Below, piece after piece: positions 43,540 to 52,049 of a stretch of 64,000 bases of DNA. A program made the translations under genes and the position numbers. Numbering within the stretch: position 1 is the first letter of the stretch; every line of letters begins with the position of its first letter. The notes beneath the pieces were generated by a model. It saw nothing but the letters and a program-made list of their open reading frames with translations. It did not search any database and was not told the origin of the DNA. The DNA is from Fibrobacter sp. UWR2 (lineage in GTDB: Bacteria > Fibrobacterota > Fibrobacteria > Fibrobacterales > Fibrobacteraceae), in the NCBI RefSeq assembly GCF_002210285.1, contig NZ_MWQE01000003.1:62001-126000 (forward strand), given 5' to 3'.

Positions 43540-44433
43540 ATGGCAAAAGAAATCAAGAAACCAGCAAAGCCTGAAGAACCGGACCTGTTGCCGGCGATGG
43601 GCTTGTTCACTATTCTGATTCCTATGCTTCTCTCCATGGCTGCTTTCTCCAAGCTGGCAATTGTTCAGGTGAACCTGCCCGAGCGCAGTATGATCAACCC
43701 GAACGATGAAACTCCTCCGCCGGATGAGCAGGCATTGAACCTGTCACTCGCCATCACTAGCGAATACCTCGTGATCGGTGCGCGTGGCGGTTTCCAGCCG
43801 AACGTCTATTTCAAGGAAATGTGGACGTTCCGCTGCAAGTCCGATGCCAAGCTTATCACTCATGCCGTTGAGGATGTCAAGGCTACAGTTGAAAGTGGAC
43901 ATGGCCCGAAGTGCAAGGACGGTACCGAGATGGATAAAGAGAAGTATCTCTATGAAATCGAGGCTATCGAACTCTGGGCTATCCAGAAAGAGTCTGAAGA
44001 AGATCCGGGTCGCGTGATCTGGGCTCTCTACTCGAACGGGGGCACCCCGGAAGAACCTGTCGCCGACAGTGCCTATGTTGACGGCAACAACAACTTCCTC
44101 GCTCTCCCGGGTGAAGGCGCCATGGGCCTCACTCCGCCGCCGGCTCTCAAGAAGCCTGCTGCAGGTACGGCTCTCGCTACCCTTACCCCGAACTCCGCTC
44201 GCACGCTCAAACCGGACGTGGCAGCGAAGAACCTTATTTACCCGCTTTCTGCATACGATCTGATCGCAAAGGATTTGATCGCTATCCATACGCAGTTCAT
44301 CGACCTGGAAGACGTCGACAACATCATCATCGTTGCTAACGATGATACCCAGTTCGACAAGATCATCCAGCTCATGGACCGTTCTAAGGAAGCGGGCTTC
44401 AGCAAGATCAACCTTGCAAAGTTGGGAGGTTAA
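43540..44433 (+). CDS. ExbD-like protein lacking the membrane aspartate
   Basis: The 297-residue protein has an ExbD-type layout: short cytoplasmic N-terminus, one membrane helix (LLPAMGLFTILIPMLLSMAA, about 16-36) and a large periplasmic domain (about twice the usual size, with Pro/Ala-rich insert) ending in the ExbD-like fold FDKIIQLMDRSKEAGFSKIN. The helix has no Asp or Glu, whereas ExbD and TolR use a conserved Asp there for proton flow. It may be a structural subunit beside the second ExbD. It starts 39 nt after ExbB and ends 2 nt before the next gene. Confidence 0.82.
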   Translation: MAKEIKKPAKPEEPDLLPAMGLFTILIPMLLSMAAFSKLAIVQVNLPERSMINPNDETPPPDEQALNLSLAITSEYLVIGARGGFQPNVYFKEMWTFRCKSDAKLITHAVEDVKATVESGHGPKCKDGTEMDKEKYLYEIEAIELWAIQKESEEDPGRVIWALYSNGGTPEEPVADSAYVDGNNNFLALPGEGAMGLTPPPALKKPAAGTALATLTPNSARTLKPDVAAKNLIYPLSAYDLIAKDLIAIHTQFIDLEDVDNIIIVANDDTQFDKIIQLMDRSKEAGFSKINLAKLGG

Positions 44434-44435
44434 TC

Positions 44436-44984
44436 ATGGCTAGAAGAACTCGTAAATACGCTGACGACGTCCCGTTCTCAATCACCTCCATGATGGACAT
44501 GATGACCATCATCCTGGTGTTCATGATCAAGAACATGGACGCTGAAGGTCAGCTCTTGACCCAGGCCGAAAACCTGATTCTTCCGGTCTCCACGTCCAAG
44601 GTCCAGCCGACAGAAGTTTCTCTGACGGTCGTGATCGATAAGGAATACGTGGTGGTCGACAATGAGAAAGTCGTGCCGACTCCGGACGTGCTTGCTCAGG
44701 AAGATCTCTGTGTTCAGCCTGTTCTCACTACCCTTTATGGGAAACGTAAGGCCGAAGTGGACCAGCACTTGCGCCAGGGCCAGCCTGCCGACGAAGCCGG
44801 TAGCGTTGTTGTCCAGATCGACAAGAGCATCCCTTACGACGCCATGTATAAGGTGATGGCTACCTGCGGTATCGCCGGTGTGCCGTCCTGCACTTCTTCC
44901 GAAGGCGAAACTGGCTACGAGAAGATGAGCGGTTATACTAACGTTTCCTTTGCCGTTCTCGAAAAGAACGGAGGGGAGGAATAA
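44436..44984 (+). CDS. ExbD/TolR-family protein
   Basis: This 182-residue protein has the standard ExbD helix with the proton-carrying Asp: FSITSMMDMMTIILVFMIK (Asp about 20), followed by a periplasmic domain (VSLTVVIDKEYVVVDNEKV, IPYDAMYKVMATCGIAGVP). It should couple the ExbB channel to movement of a periplasmic partner. It is translationally close to its neighbours (2 and 3 nt gaps). Together with the preceding ExbD homologue it may form a heterodimer with only one charged helix. Confidence 0.9.
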   Translation: MARRTRKYADDVPFSITSMMDMMTIILVFMIKNMDAEGQLLTQAENLILPVSTSKVQPTEVSLTVVIDKEYVVVDNEKVVPTPDVLAQEDLCVQPVLTTLYGKRKAEVDQHLRQGQPADEAGSVVVQIDKSIPYDAMYKVMATCGIAGVPSCTSSEGETGYEKMSGYTNVSFAVLEKNGGEE

Positions 44985-44987
44985 TCT

Positions 44988-45923
44988 ATGGCTAAGAAAA
45001 ATACTCCTGTAGATCCGTTAGTTGCGGCTCTTATGCCTGAATCCGACAAGAAGATGGCCACCATCGCTGGTGCATCCGTCCTTGTCGCTCTCGCTCTTTC
45101 CTTCTGGGCTTCCACCTACGAAATGGTGGTGGACGAAGTGATCTTCGATTCTTCTGAAGGCCCGGACCTTACCGCCCAGATGTCTATGGACGAGAAGAAG
45201 GAAGAAAAGAAAGAAGAGAAGAAGAAGGAAGAGCCCAAGAAGCCTCGTAAGAAGGCTGGTGGTGGCGGTAAGCCGCGCGGTAAGGGGCAGCCCAACGCTC
45301 CGCAGACTCGTGGTGTGTTGAAGCTCCTCACTGCACAGACCAAGACTGCTAGTGCTGCTGCTTACGACCTCATGAAGAACCAGAAGTTCACCAAGGACAT
45401 CGATAAGGTGCTCAAGGACGTGGCTGGTCTCCAGACGACGGGTAAGACTGTTCTCGGTGGCCGTCGCGGTAAGGCTGATGGTGGCTTCAACGAAGGTTAC
45501 GCCGAAGGCGGTGCCGGTGGTATCGGTGACGGCCTCGCAGGCCTCTTCGGTGGCGGCGGTGGCGGTATCTCTACCAAGGCCAAGGGTAACATCAAGACCC
45601 CGTCTGCCCGTGATATCGACATGGGCGCAGGTGGTGGTTCCCGTTCCGCAGCGGACATCATGAAGGTTGTCCGTCAGCGTACTCCGGGTCTCCGTCACAT
45701 CTACAACAAGTTCTTGAAGAAGAAACCGGGATTCCAGGGTAAGGTTACCCTGAAGTTCACGATCGCTCCGGGCGGTGAAGTTATCAGTATTTCCATTGCT
45801 TCTTCCACGACCGGCTACGGCGAGTTTGATGCTCAGATCAAGAGCGCCGTCGGTAACTGGACGTTCAGCAAGGTGAAATCCGGTAACACGACCGTTACGA
45901 TTCCGTTCACCTTCTCTGAATAA
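44988..45923 (+). CDS. TonB/AgmX-type periplasm-spanning protein
   Basis: This 311-residue protein has an N-terminal membrane helix (IAGASVLVALALSFWASTYEM), a Glu/Lys-rich coil (MDEKKEEKKEEKKKEEPKKP), a Gly-rich linker (LFGGGGGGISTKAKG) and a C-terminal TonB/AgmX-like domain (about 215-311, GLRHIYNKFLKKKPGFQGKV, TLKFTIAPGGEVISISIASS). It should transmit energy from ExbB/ExbD to the outer membrane. It is the last gene of the motor operon, followed by a strong terminator. Confidence 0.88.
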   Translation: MAKKNTPVDPLVAALMPESDKKMATIAGASVLVALALSFWASTYEMVVDEVIFDSSEGPDLTAQMSMDEKKEEKKEEKKKEEPKKPRKKAGGGGKPRGKGQPNAPQTRGVLKLLTAQTKTASAAAYDLMKNQKFTKDIDKVLKDVAGLQTTGKTVLGGRRGKADGGFNEGYAEGGAGGIGDGLAGLFGGGGGGISTKAKGNIKTPSARDIDMGAGGGSRSAADIMKVVRQRTPGLRHIYNKFLKKKPGFQGKVTLKFTIAPGGEVISISIASSTTGYGEFDAQIKSAVGNWTFSKVKSGNTTVTIPFTFSE

Positions 45924-45943
45924 TCGTAGCTCTGTTGTTGAAA

Positions 45944-45977
45944 AAGGTCATGCTTACAAAAGCATGGCCTTTTTTTC
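45944..45977 (+). terminator. Rho-independent terminator of the motor operon
   Basis: AAGGTCATGCTT/AAGCATGGCCTT stem (one G-U pair), loop ACAA, then TTTTTT. Confidence 0.92.
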
Positions 45978-46045
45978 ATTTTTCTGTTGCGTTTTTGCTT
46001 TTTTTAATCTAACTTTATAACAGAATTTTTAATAGGAGTCCTCAA

Positions 46046-47338
46046 ATGAAGTTGAGATCAGCAATTGCCGTTGGCACTGCTTTTGGCATTCTCGGGGTAG
46101 GTTCTGCATTTGCTACCTTCGCCCGTATCGAATCCATGGGCAAAAATACCACGTACATCATGGATGATGTGAGCATTTTTGACAACGCCGCAAACATCAA
46201 CCTCTATCCGAACTACCTCATCGGTGAATTCGGACCTTACACGCAGAATGTTAAGACTGGCGAGAACCAGGATCCGATGCACCCGAACTTCGGCGGCATC
46301 TTCTCCATCTCGCTCGGCGACGAAAATAATCCGGATCCGCGTCTCTCCATCGGTGGCCTCTTCGGCCGTATCAATACCGATCTCGCTCGCTTCCTGCCGA
46401 CCCGCGTTGTTGGCGAAAACGTCCGCGACACATCCCTGGTTCCCGAGACCGTGACGAACTTCGACGGCTTCCTCGGTGGTACGCTTTCTAACGGTGACGC
46501 CTGGGGCTTGCATATCTACATCGCTCACCAGGATGGTGGCTACGAGACTCCGAGTGGCACGTACCAAGTTGACGAGAACGCCTACGCCTCTATCGTGCAG
46601 GCTGATGCAGGCTTGAACATGCAGTTCGGCAGCAACATCGACTTCGAATTCTCTTTCGCCCTCGCCCGTATCCAGTTTGGCCCGGACCACAAGAACTTCT
46701 TCGATGATGGCGACTTCAGCTTCATCGCGAAGTCCCGCGCCTTCTTCACTCTCGAAGCCATCGACGGCGAACTGGTACCCGCGGTGTCCGCTAAGTTCAT
46801 CGAGGCCCCGGGCATCGATAACAAGCACGCCCAGGTCGGTGTCGGCATCAACGTCGCCCTTGACCGCGGCTTCTTCTGGTTGGGCGCAGACTTCATCTGG
46901 GACCAGACGAAGGCTCACGACTGGACGGTCAACTACAAGACCGGCGAAACCATCTACAACTCCCAGGATAACGACGATCCGGCATGGGACAAGCGTCGCG
47001 ACATCGGCGGCATGATCAGCTTCGGTATCGAACGCAATATCTGGTGGGACTGGTTCGTGATCCGCGTGGGTGGCCAGAAGTCCATCCTCTACACCGATTG
47101 TAATCAGAACGACAAGAACAAGGGCAAGTTCGGCATTTGCACGGACGACGGCAACTTCTTCAGCACGAACCCGCTTGCTGATGGCACGGCCGACGACCAC
47201 GTGGGCTTTGGCTTCGGCATCAACATCGAAGAAAAGCTGAAGATCGACGTGACGGTTGCCGAAGACCTCCTCTTCAGGAACCCGTTCCAGGGCGAAGGCC
47301 GCATGTTCTCCAGAATCTCTGCGACTTATTCCTTCTAG
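46046..47338 (+). CDS. Outer-membrane barrel protein of unknown function
   Basis: The 430-residue product has a signal peptide (KLRSAIAVGTAFGILGVGSAFA) and many amphipathic strands; it ends in SRISATYSF, with the C-terminal Phe typical of outer-membrane barrels. Early segments (IMDDVSIFDNAANINLYPNY) look like a short plug or extended N-terminus found in Fibrobacter outer-membrane proteins. I do not recognise a named family. It has its own region after the motor operon terminator and AGGAG upstream of ATG 46046. It may be the outer-membrane partner of the motor. Confidence 0.75.
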   Translation: MKLRSAIAVGTAFGILGVGSAFATFARIESMGKNTTYIMDDVSIFDNAANINLYPNYLIGEFGPYTQNVKTGENQDPMHPNFGGIFSISLGDENNPDPRLSIGGLFGRINTDLARFLPTRVVGENVRDTSLVPETVTNFDGFLGGTLSNGDAWGLHIYIAHQDGGYETPSGTYQVDENAYASIVQADAGLNMQFGSNIDFEFSFALARIQFGPDHKNFFDDGDFSFIAKSRAFFTLEAIDGELVPAVSAKFIEAPGIDNKHAQVGVGINVALDRGFFWLGADFIWDQTKAHDWTVNYKTGETIYNSQDNDDPAWDKRRDIGGMISFGIERNIWWDWFVIRVGGQKSILYTDCNQNDKNKGKFGICTDDGNFFSTNPLADGTADDHVGFGFGINIEEKLKIDVTVAEDLLFRNPFQGEGRMFSRISATYSF

Positions 47339-47360
47339 TTCTGCTAGAACAAGACTCTTG

Positions 47361-47396
47361 AGGAATGCTCTCCAACCGGAGGGCATTCTTTTTTTT
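47361..47396 (+). terminator. Rho-independent terminator
   Basis: AGGAATGCTCTCC/GGAGGGCATTCTT stem (47361-47373 and 47378-47390) with loop AACC and a run of T. Confidence 0.93.
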
Positions 47397-47410
47397 GTTG
47401 TGGCGATAAC

Positions 47411-47418
47411 TATCTTTA
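47411..47418 (+). promoter_or_regulatory. -10 box TATCTTTA, leaderless start
   Basis: TATCTTTA ends 5 nt before ATG 47424 and no ribosome site is present, so the lipoprotein transcript is probably leaderless. Confidence 0.5.
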
Positions 47419-47423
47419 TCCGC

Positions 47424-47804
47424 ATGAGATACACAATCCTTTTGACCTTGGCTCTTTTTTTGTTAGGTTGTTCTGAAAGAACGGAACGGATAGAGAATAA
47501 ACTAAATGCATATGTCCAGGAAGACCTTAAGTTCATTGTCGCCCAGACGATACATGCCTCCGGCGACAGGAGTGGAATCCTCGATACCCCTTACTACCGG
47601 GTAAAGGATTTCAGACTTTTCGCGGGTGACACGGCCGCCGTCTATTCGGCATACGCCGAGGTGGACTTCTTCATTTACCAGGACATCCAGATGCACGAGA
47701 AGCGCAAGTACCGCTACAACGCTCATGCACGCCAGTGGGACCGCTACTACAAGGCGCTGAAATACGGGCAGGATTCGCTAGAGCGGACAGCGACAGCGAA
47801 ATAA
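47424..47804 (+). CDS. Small lipoprotein upstream of mreB
   Basis: The 126-residue product has lipobox LLGC (Cys16, in RYTILLTLALFLLGC) and a mature domain with strand/helix mix (FIVAQTIHASGDRS, AVYSAYAEVDFFIYQDIQMH), perhaps a small cystatin-like fold. No family is recognised. ATG 47424 is 5 nt after a -10-like box; the longer frame reads into the previous gene and is rejected. It lies 51 nt before mreB. Confidence 0.75.
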   Translation: MRYTILLTLALFLLGCSERTERIENKLNAYVQEDLKFIVAQTIHASGDRSGILDTPYYRVKDFRLFAGDTAAVYSAYAEVDFFIYQDIQMHEKRKYRYNAHARQWDRYYKALKYGQDSLERTATAK

Positions 47805-47855
47805 AAATGTTTTATATTTTCCACTGTTAGATTTCACCTTTTCAAAGGAAATATT

Positions 47856-48878
47856 TTGTTCGGACTTTTCTCCTGTGATATCGGTATCGACCTGGGTACG
47901 GCGAACACGCTCGTTCACGTGGCAGGCCAGGGCATTGTCATTAACGAACCCACGGTGATCGCCGTGGACAGCAAGAACAACCGGGTGTCGGCAATCGGAT
48001 TCGAAGCGAAGAAGATGCTCGGTAGGACTCCGGGCGAGACCCGTGCCGTGCGCCCGATGCGCGATGGCGTGATTGCTGATTTTGAACTGGTGGAAACCCT
48101 GCTCCAGACATTTATCAAGCGCGTGCAGAAGTACCCGCTGTGGATTGTGAAGCCCCGCGTGGTCGTGGGCGTGCCGAGCGGCATTACTGAAGTGGAAAAG
48201 CGTGCTGTTATCGATGCTGCCCGCCAGGCTGGCGCCAAGGAAGTGCACCTGGTGCATGAACCGATGGCTGCTGCAGTCGGTATGGGCATCCCGGTCGAAG
48301 ACCCTGTGGGTAACATGATTGTGGATATCGGCGGCGGTACGTCGGATATCGCGGTTATCGCCCTGAACGGCACCGTCTGTAACGCCTCTGTGCGCGTGGG
48401 CGGCGACGAGATGGACGAAGCCATTGTGCGTTACCTGCGCACGATGTACAACCTCCATGTGGGCGAAAGCACTGCCGAACAAATCAAGATCCAGATTGGT
48501 TCCGCAAGCCCGCTCGAAGAAGAACTTTCGATGGAAGTGAAGGGCCACGACTTTATCGCCGGCATGCCGCGCACGATGACGATTTCGAGCACGGAAATCC
48601 GCGAGGCCCTGAACGAGCCTGTTACCGCCATTATCGAGGCCGTAAAGCAGGCCTTGAGCATCACGCCTGCTGAACTTTCTGCGGACATCTACGACAAGGG
48701 CATTATCATGACGGGCGGCGGTTCCCAGCTGCGCGGGTTCGACGAACGTATCCGCAAGGAAACGGGACTTTCCGTGAACGTCATCGACGAGGCCCTGGTG
48801 TGCGTTTGCAAGGGCGCTGCCCGCATTCTCGAAGACTTGGACAAGTATCGCCCCGTATTGATCGCTTCTTCTAACTAA
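47856..48878 (+). CDS. mreB: Rod-shape actin homologue MreB
   Basis: The 340-residue actin-like ATPase polymerises under the membrane and directs the rod elongation complex. Hallmarks are GIDLGTANTLVHV (phosphate 1), MIVDIGGGTSDIAVIAL (phosphate 2), IIMTGGGSQLRGFDE (adenosine) and VHEPMAAAVGMG. The start is TTG at 47856, AAAGGA 7-9 nt upstream. A TATATT box at 47813-47818 could be the -10. The order mreB-mreC-mreD-mrdA-rodA follows, the standard elongasome operon. Confidence 0.97.
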   Translation: MFGLFSCDIGIDLGTANTLVHVAGQGIVINEPTVIAVDSKNNRVSAIGFEAKKMLGRTPGETRAVRPMRDGVIADFELVETLLQTFIKRVQKYPLWIVKPRVVVGVPSGITEVEKRAVIDAARQAGAKEVHLVHEPMAAAVGMGIPVEDPVGNMIVDIGGGTSDIAVIALNGTVCNASVRVGGDEMDEAIVRYLRTMYNLHVGESTAEQIKIQIGSASPLEEELSMEVKGHDFIAGMPRTMTISSTEIREALNEPVTAIIEAVKQALSITPAELSADIYDKGIIMTGGGSQLRGFDERIRKETGLSVNVIDEALVCVCKGAARILEDLDKYRPVLIASSN

Positions 48879-48897
48879 GGAGTGCGTACAGGGTCCG

Positions 48898-49728
48898 ATG
48901 CTCAGGGCTTTCCGTTTCATTGTAGACCTGTTTACCCAGAGACATGGCATTGTTGCCTTTGTCTTCTTTCTGTTGCTCGGCATTCTTATCCGCCAGGCAC
49001 CGCAGACCGTGCACGATAGCATCGTCTCTACGGCGCTCGGTACGGTGTTCTATCCGGCACAGTTGGTTGTGGCTTCTGTAAGCTCGTTCCGTTCTGTGGC
49101 GGCTGAGAACGAACACCTCAAGGAAGAGAATGCGCGCCTGCGTCAGGAGACGTATTACGCGAGCGAGGGCTTGCAGGAACTGACTCGACTGCACACGTTG
49201 GTCCGGTTTGACGACAAGTGGGATTACCCGATTGTGACAGCACGCGTGGTGGGTCACAATCCTGGAAGGTTCCTCACGACTCTGGTTATCAACCGCGGTA
49301 CCATGCAGGGTGTGAAGGAGAACATGCCCGTGTTCTCGATGAATGGGCTTGTCGGTAAGATCACGAAGGCGACAAGCACGCATTCGCGTGTGCAACTTCT
49401 AGTCGACCCGAATCTTAAGTTGTCTGTGCTCGAACGTAAGTCGCGTGTGGTGGGCTTCCTTGAATCTGTAGATGGCCATTTGCTTACGGCGATGATTCCT
49501 TCGCATGCCGGTGTAGAAGTGGGTGACACACTCATCACTTCGGGCCTGGGTGGCATATTCCCCAAGGGAATCCCGGTAGGCACGGTGAAGGCGGTGCGCA
49601 AGTCGGATCTCGATGTGATGCGCCAGATGGACGTTGTCCCGTTCCAGGAATTTACGGCGCTCGAAGAAGTGTTCGTGATGGAGAAAGAACCCGAATGGAT
49701 AATCCAGGAGTTACTCGATGAGCAATAA
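48898..49728 (+). CDS. mreC: Rod-shape protein MreC
   Basis: This 276-residue bitopic protein has an N-terminal membrane helix (IVAFVFFLLLGILIRQAP), a coiled region (AAENEHLKEENARLRQET, about 65-90) and two beta-barrel-like domains (VVGHNPGRFLTTLVINRG, ITSGLGGIFPKGIPVGTVK). It links MreB to PBP2 and the periplasm. It follows mreB by 19 nt and overlaps mreD by 11 nt. Confidence 0.95.
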   Translation: MLRAFRFIVDLFTQRHGIVAFVFFLLLGILIRQAPQTVHDSIVSTALGTVFYPAQLVVASVSSFRSVAAENEHLKEENARLRQETYYASEGLQELTRLHTLVRFDDKWDYPIVTARVVGHNPGRFLTTLVINRGTMQGVKENMPVFSMNGLVGKITKATSTHSRVQLLVDPNLKLSVLERKSRVVGFLESVDGHLLTAMIPSHAGVEVGDTLITSGLGGIFPKGIPVGTVKAVRKSDLDVMRQMDVVPFQEFTALEEVFVMEKEPEWIIQELLDEQ

Positions 49729-50209
49729 TTGGAAATGGGTTCGCATGCTGTTGCTGTTCCTCCTCTGCTTTGCGATGCAGACGACTGTCGCGCAGTGGCT
49801 TTCCATTTTTGGTGCCGGTCCTGATTTTGTTGTAATCATGATTGTCTCCATCGCTATCACGTATGGGCCTGCGGCCGGTGTGCTGTGGGGATTCCTTGCG
49901 GGCTTTACGCAGGATATCTATGCCCCTGTGGAATGGCTTGGCGCCAACATGATTTCGTATACGGTTCTCGGGTTCCTTGTGGGCCAGCTCGAAGAAAGAT
50001 TCCTCACGCTGAACATGCCCGCGAAGGTTGGCGTTCTCGGATTTGGGTTCTTCCTCTGCGATATGCTTTATTTCTTCCTCACGGGTCTCGAGAAGGATGT
50101 GGTGACGAATCTGTTCTTCTCCAAGACGCTTCCGGAATGTGCGTATACCATGGTCGTGGGTGCTGTCGTATTCCACTTGTCCATCGGGAAGAAAAGGAAG
50201 CATGTTTAA
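49718..50209 (+). CDS. mreD: Rod-shape protein MreD
   Basis: The 163-residue integral membrane protein has about five hydrophobic helices, starting MLLLFLLCFAMQTTVAQWL and including FVVIMIVSIAITYGPAAGVL and GFLAGFTQDIYAPVEWLGAN, typical of MreD. It stabilises the Mre complex. Its start overlaps mreC and its end overlaps the mrdA start (8 nt), indicating translational coupling. Confidence 0.93.
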   Translation: MSNNWKWVRMLLLFLLCFAMQTTVAQWLSIFGAGPDFVVIMIVSIAITYGPAAGVLWGFLAGFTQDIYAPVEWLGANMISYTVLGFLVGQLEERFLTLNMPAKVGVLGFGFFLCDMLYFFLTGLEKDVVTNLFFSKTLPECAYTMVVGAVVFHLSIGKKRKHV

Positions 50210-52049
50210 AGTTTTCGATAACGAAGGCGTCCAGACGAGAAACTGGCATGTGCTGGTTTTCATGGCGGCCGTGATTATCTTTTTCACGATACTCCTGGTG
50301 CGCCTCTATTCCCTGCAGTATACGCATTACGACGAGAACCTCCAGCGCTCGGAAAACAACCGCCTGCGCCGTGTGGTGGTGATGGCGGAACGTGGCTTTA
50401 TCTATGACCGCAATGGCGAAGTCCTTGTGCGCAACCGTCCCTCGTACCAGATTGCCCTGCAGGCGATGCACCTGCCGCGCAAGGATTCCGTGCGCAAGAT
50501 TGTTTTCGACAGGCTCCTGAACATCAAGGACAAGGATGGCAGTCGCCTTTTCGATTCCCTGTCGCTCGATACGGCGTTCCAGCGTACGCGTTGGATAAAG
50601 AACCGCCCCATCCGCATTCTAGAAGACGCATCGCCGGAACAGGTCTCGATTATCGAAGAGCATTCTTCGGAACTACCTGGTGTTGTCACCTTGATTGAGT
50701 CTAGGCGCGAGTACCCTTACGGTACGCTTGCGTCGCATGTGCTTGGCTATACGAGCGAGATTTCGGAAGAGCAGTTGAAGAAGCCCGAGTTCGCTGCGTA
50801 TACGCAGGGCGACCGCATTGGCCAGAAGGGACTCGAGCAAGGGTACGATACCGAGTTCCGTGGCAAGAATGGCATGAAGCTCGTGGAAGTGAATGCGTCG
50901 GGCCGCGAAGTGGGGCAGGTGAAGGGCGTGGAGAGCATGTCGCCCGAGCCGGGACTCCACTTGATATCGACAATTGACCTCAAGTTGCAGAAGGTCGCCG
51001 AGGAGGCGATTGCGGATAGCGTGAAGGGTGCGCTTGTGGCGATTGACCCGAGGAACGGCGAGATCCTTGCGATGGTGAGTTCTCCGAGACTCGACCCGAA
51101 CATTTTCTCGCTCAAGAAGCGCGAGCGTAACAAGGGATGGGCGCAGGTGGCGCTTGACTCCATGCGCCCGCTTACGAACCGTGCTATTTCCGGAACGTAC
51201 ACGCCTGCTTCGGTATTCAAGCTTGCGACTGCGGGCGCTGGGCTTGAAAGCGGAATCCTCTCGGAAACGAAGTATTACCCCAAACCCTGCACGGGTGGCT
51301 ACCAGTACGGTGCGCGCTACCAGAAATGCTGGGGTGTGCACGGCAACCTGAACGTGGTGCATGCACTTCGCCTTTCGTGTGACGTTTTCTTCTATCAGGC
51401 GGGCCTCGAGATCGACATGAATCGCATTAACGAGTTTGCCCGCAGGTTCGGTTATGGCGAGCAGCCGCTCGGCGTGGACATTCCCGGCGAGAAGGGCGGC
51501 TGGCTTCCGGATTCCGTGTCGTTCAACCAGAGGAACAAGCGCCTGGGGTGGCGCTGGGCGAGAGGCCTTATCCTGAACCTCTCCATCGGTCAGGGCCAGC
51601 TGGTGACGCCGCTCCAGCAGGCGGTATTTGTCGGGTCGCTTGCGACAAACAAGGGCGTCTACAGGCCGCACTTTATGAAGGAACTGCGTGACAAGCAGGG
51701 GAATGTTGTCCGCCGGTATGAGCCGGAGATTGTCCGCCAGGGAACGATGAAACCCTCGACGCATAGGGTGCTCCTTGCGGCGATGGATTCCGTGGTGAAC
51801 CACCCGGGCGGAACCGGGAAGCGCGGCGCATTGCCCGGGATACGTGTGGGCGCGAAGACGGGTTCCGGTGAATGGAAGAAGGGCGAGAAGACGCATGCGT
51901 GGTATGCGGCTGTGGCGCCCCTCTATGAACCTGAAATTGCTGTAGCCGTGATTCTCGAGGCCGCGGGCGGCGGTGGTGCGAAAGCCGCCCCCATCGCGCG
52001 CAAGGTCCTGATGGCTTATTTCGGGCTCGAAGAGGAGGAAAAGAAATGA
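50202..52049 (+). CDS. mrdA: Penicillin-binding protein 2 (elongation transpeptidase)
   Basis: The 615-residue class B PBP has an N-terminal membrane helix (about 18-38), a pedestal domain with RGFIYDRNGEVLVRNRPSY, and a transpeptidase domain: SxxK at ASVFK (Ser337, Lys340), SxN-like SCD in LSCDVFFYQ, and KTGS in GAKTGSGEWKKG. It cross-links side-wall peptidoglycan with RodA. ATG 50202 with GGAAG upstream is preferred to the longer frame. It overlaps mreD at the start and rodA (ATGA) at the end. Confidence 0.96.
   Translation: MFKVFDNEGVQTRNWHVLVFMAAVIIFFTILLVRLYSLQYTHYDENLQRSENNRLRRVVVMAERGFIYDRNGEVLVRNRPSYQIALQAMHLPRKDSVRKIVFDRLLNIKDKDGSRLFDSLSLDTAFQRTRWIKNRPIRILEDASPEQVSIIEEHSSELPGVVTLIESRREYPYGTLASHVLGYTSEISEEQLKKPEFAAYTQGDRIGQKGLEQGYDTEFRGKNGMKLVEVNASGREVGQVKGVESMSPEPGLHLISTIDLKLQKVAEEAIADSVKGALVAIDPRNGEILAMVSSPRLDPNIFSLKKRERNKGWAQVALDSMRPLTNRAISGTYTPASVFKLATAGAGLESGILSETKYYPKPCTGGYQYGARYQKCWGVHGNLNVVHALRLSCDVFFYQAGLEIDMNRINEFARRFGYGEQPLGVDIPGEKGGWLPDSVSFNQRNKRLGWRWARGLILNLSIGQGQLVTPLQQAVFVGSLATNKGVYRPHFMKELRDKQGNVVRRYEPEIVRQGTMKPSTHRVLLAAMDSVVNHPGGTGKRGALPGIRVGAKTGSGEWKKGEKTHAWYAAVAPLYEPEIAVAVILEAAGGGGAKAAPIARKVLMAYFGLEEEEKK

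Noticed and set aside
47256-47423. N-terminal extension of the small lipoprotein before mreB
   Set aside because: It overlaps the previous gene and its terminator; the lipoprotein signal begins at 47424.
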